Below are positions 63,225 to 64,000 of a DNA stretch of 64,000 nt, piece after piece. Source of the stretch: Actinomycetes bacterium. GTDB lineage: Bacteria; Actinomycetota; Acidimicrobiia; Acidimicrobiales; Palsa-688. The position numbers and the translations under genes were made by a program. The stretch covers positions 1 to 64,000 of the forward strand of contig JAKAQB010000006.1 of the NCBI GenBank assembly GCA_021811865.1. Direction: 5' to 3'. The notes beneath the pieces are model-generated. The model was not told the DNA's origin. It did not search any database and saw only the letters and a list, made by a program, of their open reading frames with translations. Within the stretch, counting starts at the first letter, position 1. Every line of letters begins with the position of its first letter.

Positions 63225-64000
63225 TCACTTGCTCACGTAGTACCACCGGGAGGGCATGGGGTCGACGTAGGCCTGCAGTGGTGTCCAACCCTTCAGCTTG
63301 TTGCTCACGAGGAGCAGCTCCTGTGCCGGGACCGGCCACCACAGCGAGGCCACCTGCTGGGAGATGTAGTTCTCGTCCCGGAAGATCGGGGCGGAGCCGG
63401 TCCCGTCGTGAGCAAGGTTCATGAGGTTCTGGGCGGTCGGTGAGCTCCAACCGCCACCCCAGTAGTTGCCCTTGCCGAACTGCTCGGTGCCAACGGGCAC
63501 GATGTTGTTCTCGCCGTAGTCCCACATGAAGTCGGCATAGCCCGCCATCCCCCACTTGCACGGTCCCGGCGGGCACACGCCCGCGATCGAGTACATGGAT
63601 GTGGTCGTCTGGCCGTCCAGGCTGATCTGGACCCCGACACTCTTCGCTGTCGAGGCGAACGCCTCGACCTGGGCGAGGAAGCTCGGCGAGCCGGTGGAGT
63701 ACATGAACAGCAGGCTGAGCGGCTCGCCCCTCGATATGCCCGCCCCGCACTCGTTGCTCGCGCTGCCTGGGCGCTCGCAGACGTCGACGCCCGAGGAGCC
63801 CTTCACCCAGCCGTGCGCGGCGAGGAGCTTCTCGGCCGCGCTGACCGAGTACGGGTAGAGCGGGTGAGTGATGGCTGGCGACACGTAGCTGCTGCCCGGG
63901 TAGACCGGCACCATCCCCCACTCGTAGAGGCCGTAGCCATGCATCGCGTACTTGATGTAGAGCGACTCGTCCACGAGGTGCTGCAGGGCTTGGCGCACGT
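63225..64000 (-). CDS. solute-binding protein family 5 (partial, C-terminal part)
   Basis: At least 257 aa; the N-terminus is beyond the right edge. It parallels the C-terminal part of the protein at 58760-60676: RQALQHLVDESLYIKYAMHG, CERPGSASNECG, LFMYSTGSPSFLAQVEAFAS, CPPGPCKWGMAGYADFMWDY, and the final SRWYYVSK. By eye more than half of the aligned residues agree. The two are paralogues, in opposite orientation, flanking the MFS/TetR pair. Confidence 0.85.
   Translation of the reverse strand, partial: VRQALQHLVDESLYIKYAMHGYGLYEWGMVPVYPGSSYVSPAITHPLYPYSVSAAEKLLAAHGWVKGSSGVDVCERPGSASNECGAGISRGEPLSLLFMYSTGSPSFLAQVEAFASTAKSVGVQISLDGQTTTSMYSIAGVCPPGPCKWGMAGYADFMWDYGENNIVPVGTEQFGKGNYWGGGWSSPTAQNLMNLAHDGTGSAPIFRDENYISQQVASLWWPVPAQELLLVSNKLKGWTPLQAYVDPMPSRWYYVSK

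Overview
The window is GC-rich DNA of actinobacterial type: short GTG/ATG-started genes packed with 1-4 bp stop/start overlaps, strong coding-strand GC bias, an F420/flavin-type LLM oxidoreductase, and twin lipoprotein solute-binding proteins. A soil or sediment Actinomycetota lineage, possibly Acidimicrobiia-like, is my inference; there is no rRNA or other marker gene to fix it.

Left part, 1-9.5 kb (minus strand): a candidate anti-phage operon. In transcription order it encodes a 319-aa protein with a MerR-like N-terminus, a SNF2-family helicase with a C-terminal DUF3883-like domain, a 72-aa protein, a DUF1156 adenine-specific DNA methylase, a nucleotidyltransferase (MNT)/HEPN pair, and a DUF499 ATPase with an N-terminal Swt1-like HEPN domain that runs off the left edge. 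At 14.1-15.9 kb is a decayed second copy of the same module with the same gene order (DUF1156 - MntA - HepT - DUF499): only the toxin-antitoxin pair is intact and both flanking genes are broken.

Middle, 9.5-28.9 kb: an accessory scrapyard. It holds fragments of a class III aminotransferase and an amino-acid permease cut by an IS701/IS4-like element, Nudix and HIT genes, Fic/Doc and HicAB toxin-antitoxin pairs, an IS3-like element (17561-21375) carrying a zinc-ribbon passenger gene and itself interrupted by a complete group II intron (18158-20072, antisense to the transposase), remnants of IS1634-like transposase and serine recombinase, and three secreted beta-propeller-like proteins with DxWAVG or Asp-box repeats.

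Right part, 28.9-54 kb: a large purine/nucleobase catabolic locus. It includes NCS2 and NCS1 permeases, three adenosine/adenine-deaminase-family enzymes, a three-subunit xanthine dehydrogenase, an 8-oxoguanine-deaminase-type enzyme, an SsnA-like amidohydrolase, an M20 amidohydrolase, a carbamoylase/nitrilase, a fused (XdhD / selenium-dependent-type) molybdenum hydroxylase, an LLM oxidoreductase and two PLP fold-type II enzymes. A repeated TTGAC-N5-GTCAA palindrome lies in most divergent promoters, one copy beside a fused thiamine-binding/HTH regulator. A 3.3-kb integrative element remnant (31649-34951) bounded by 23-bp direct repeats and 19-bp inverted repeats splits the xanthine dehydrogenase genes from the downstream deaminase and permease.

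Far right, 54-64 kb: a TetR-controlled acyl-CoA synthetase / acyl-CoA dehydrogenase / solute-binding protein regulon (three copies of TGACTGAYYGTTCA), an MFS efflux pump with its own TetR and a 26-bp operator palindrome, and a second solute-binding protein entering from the right edge.
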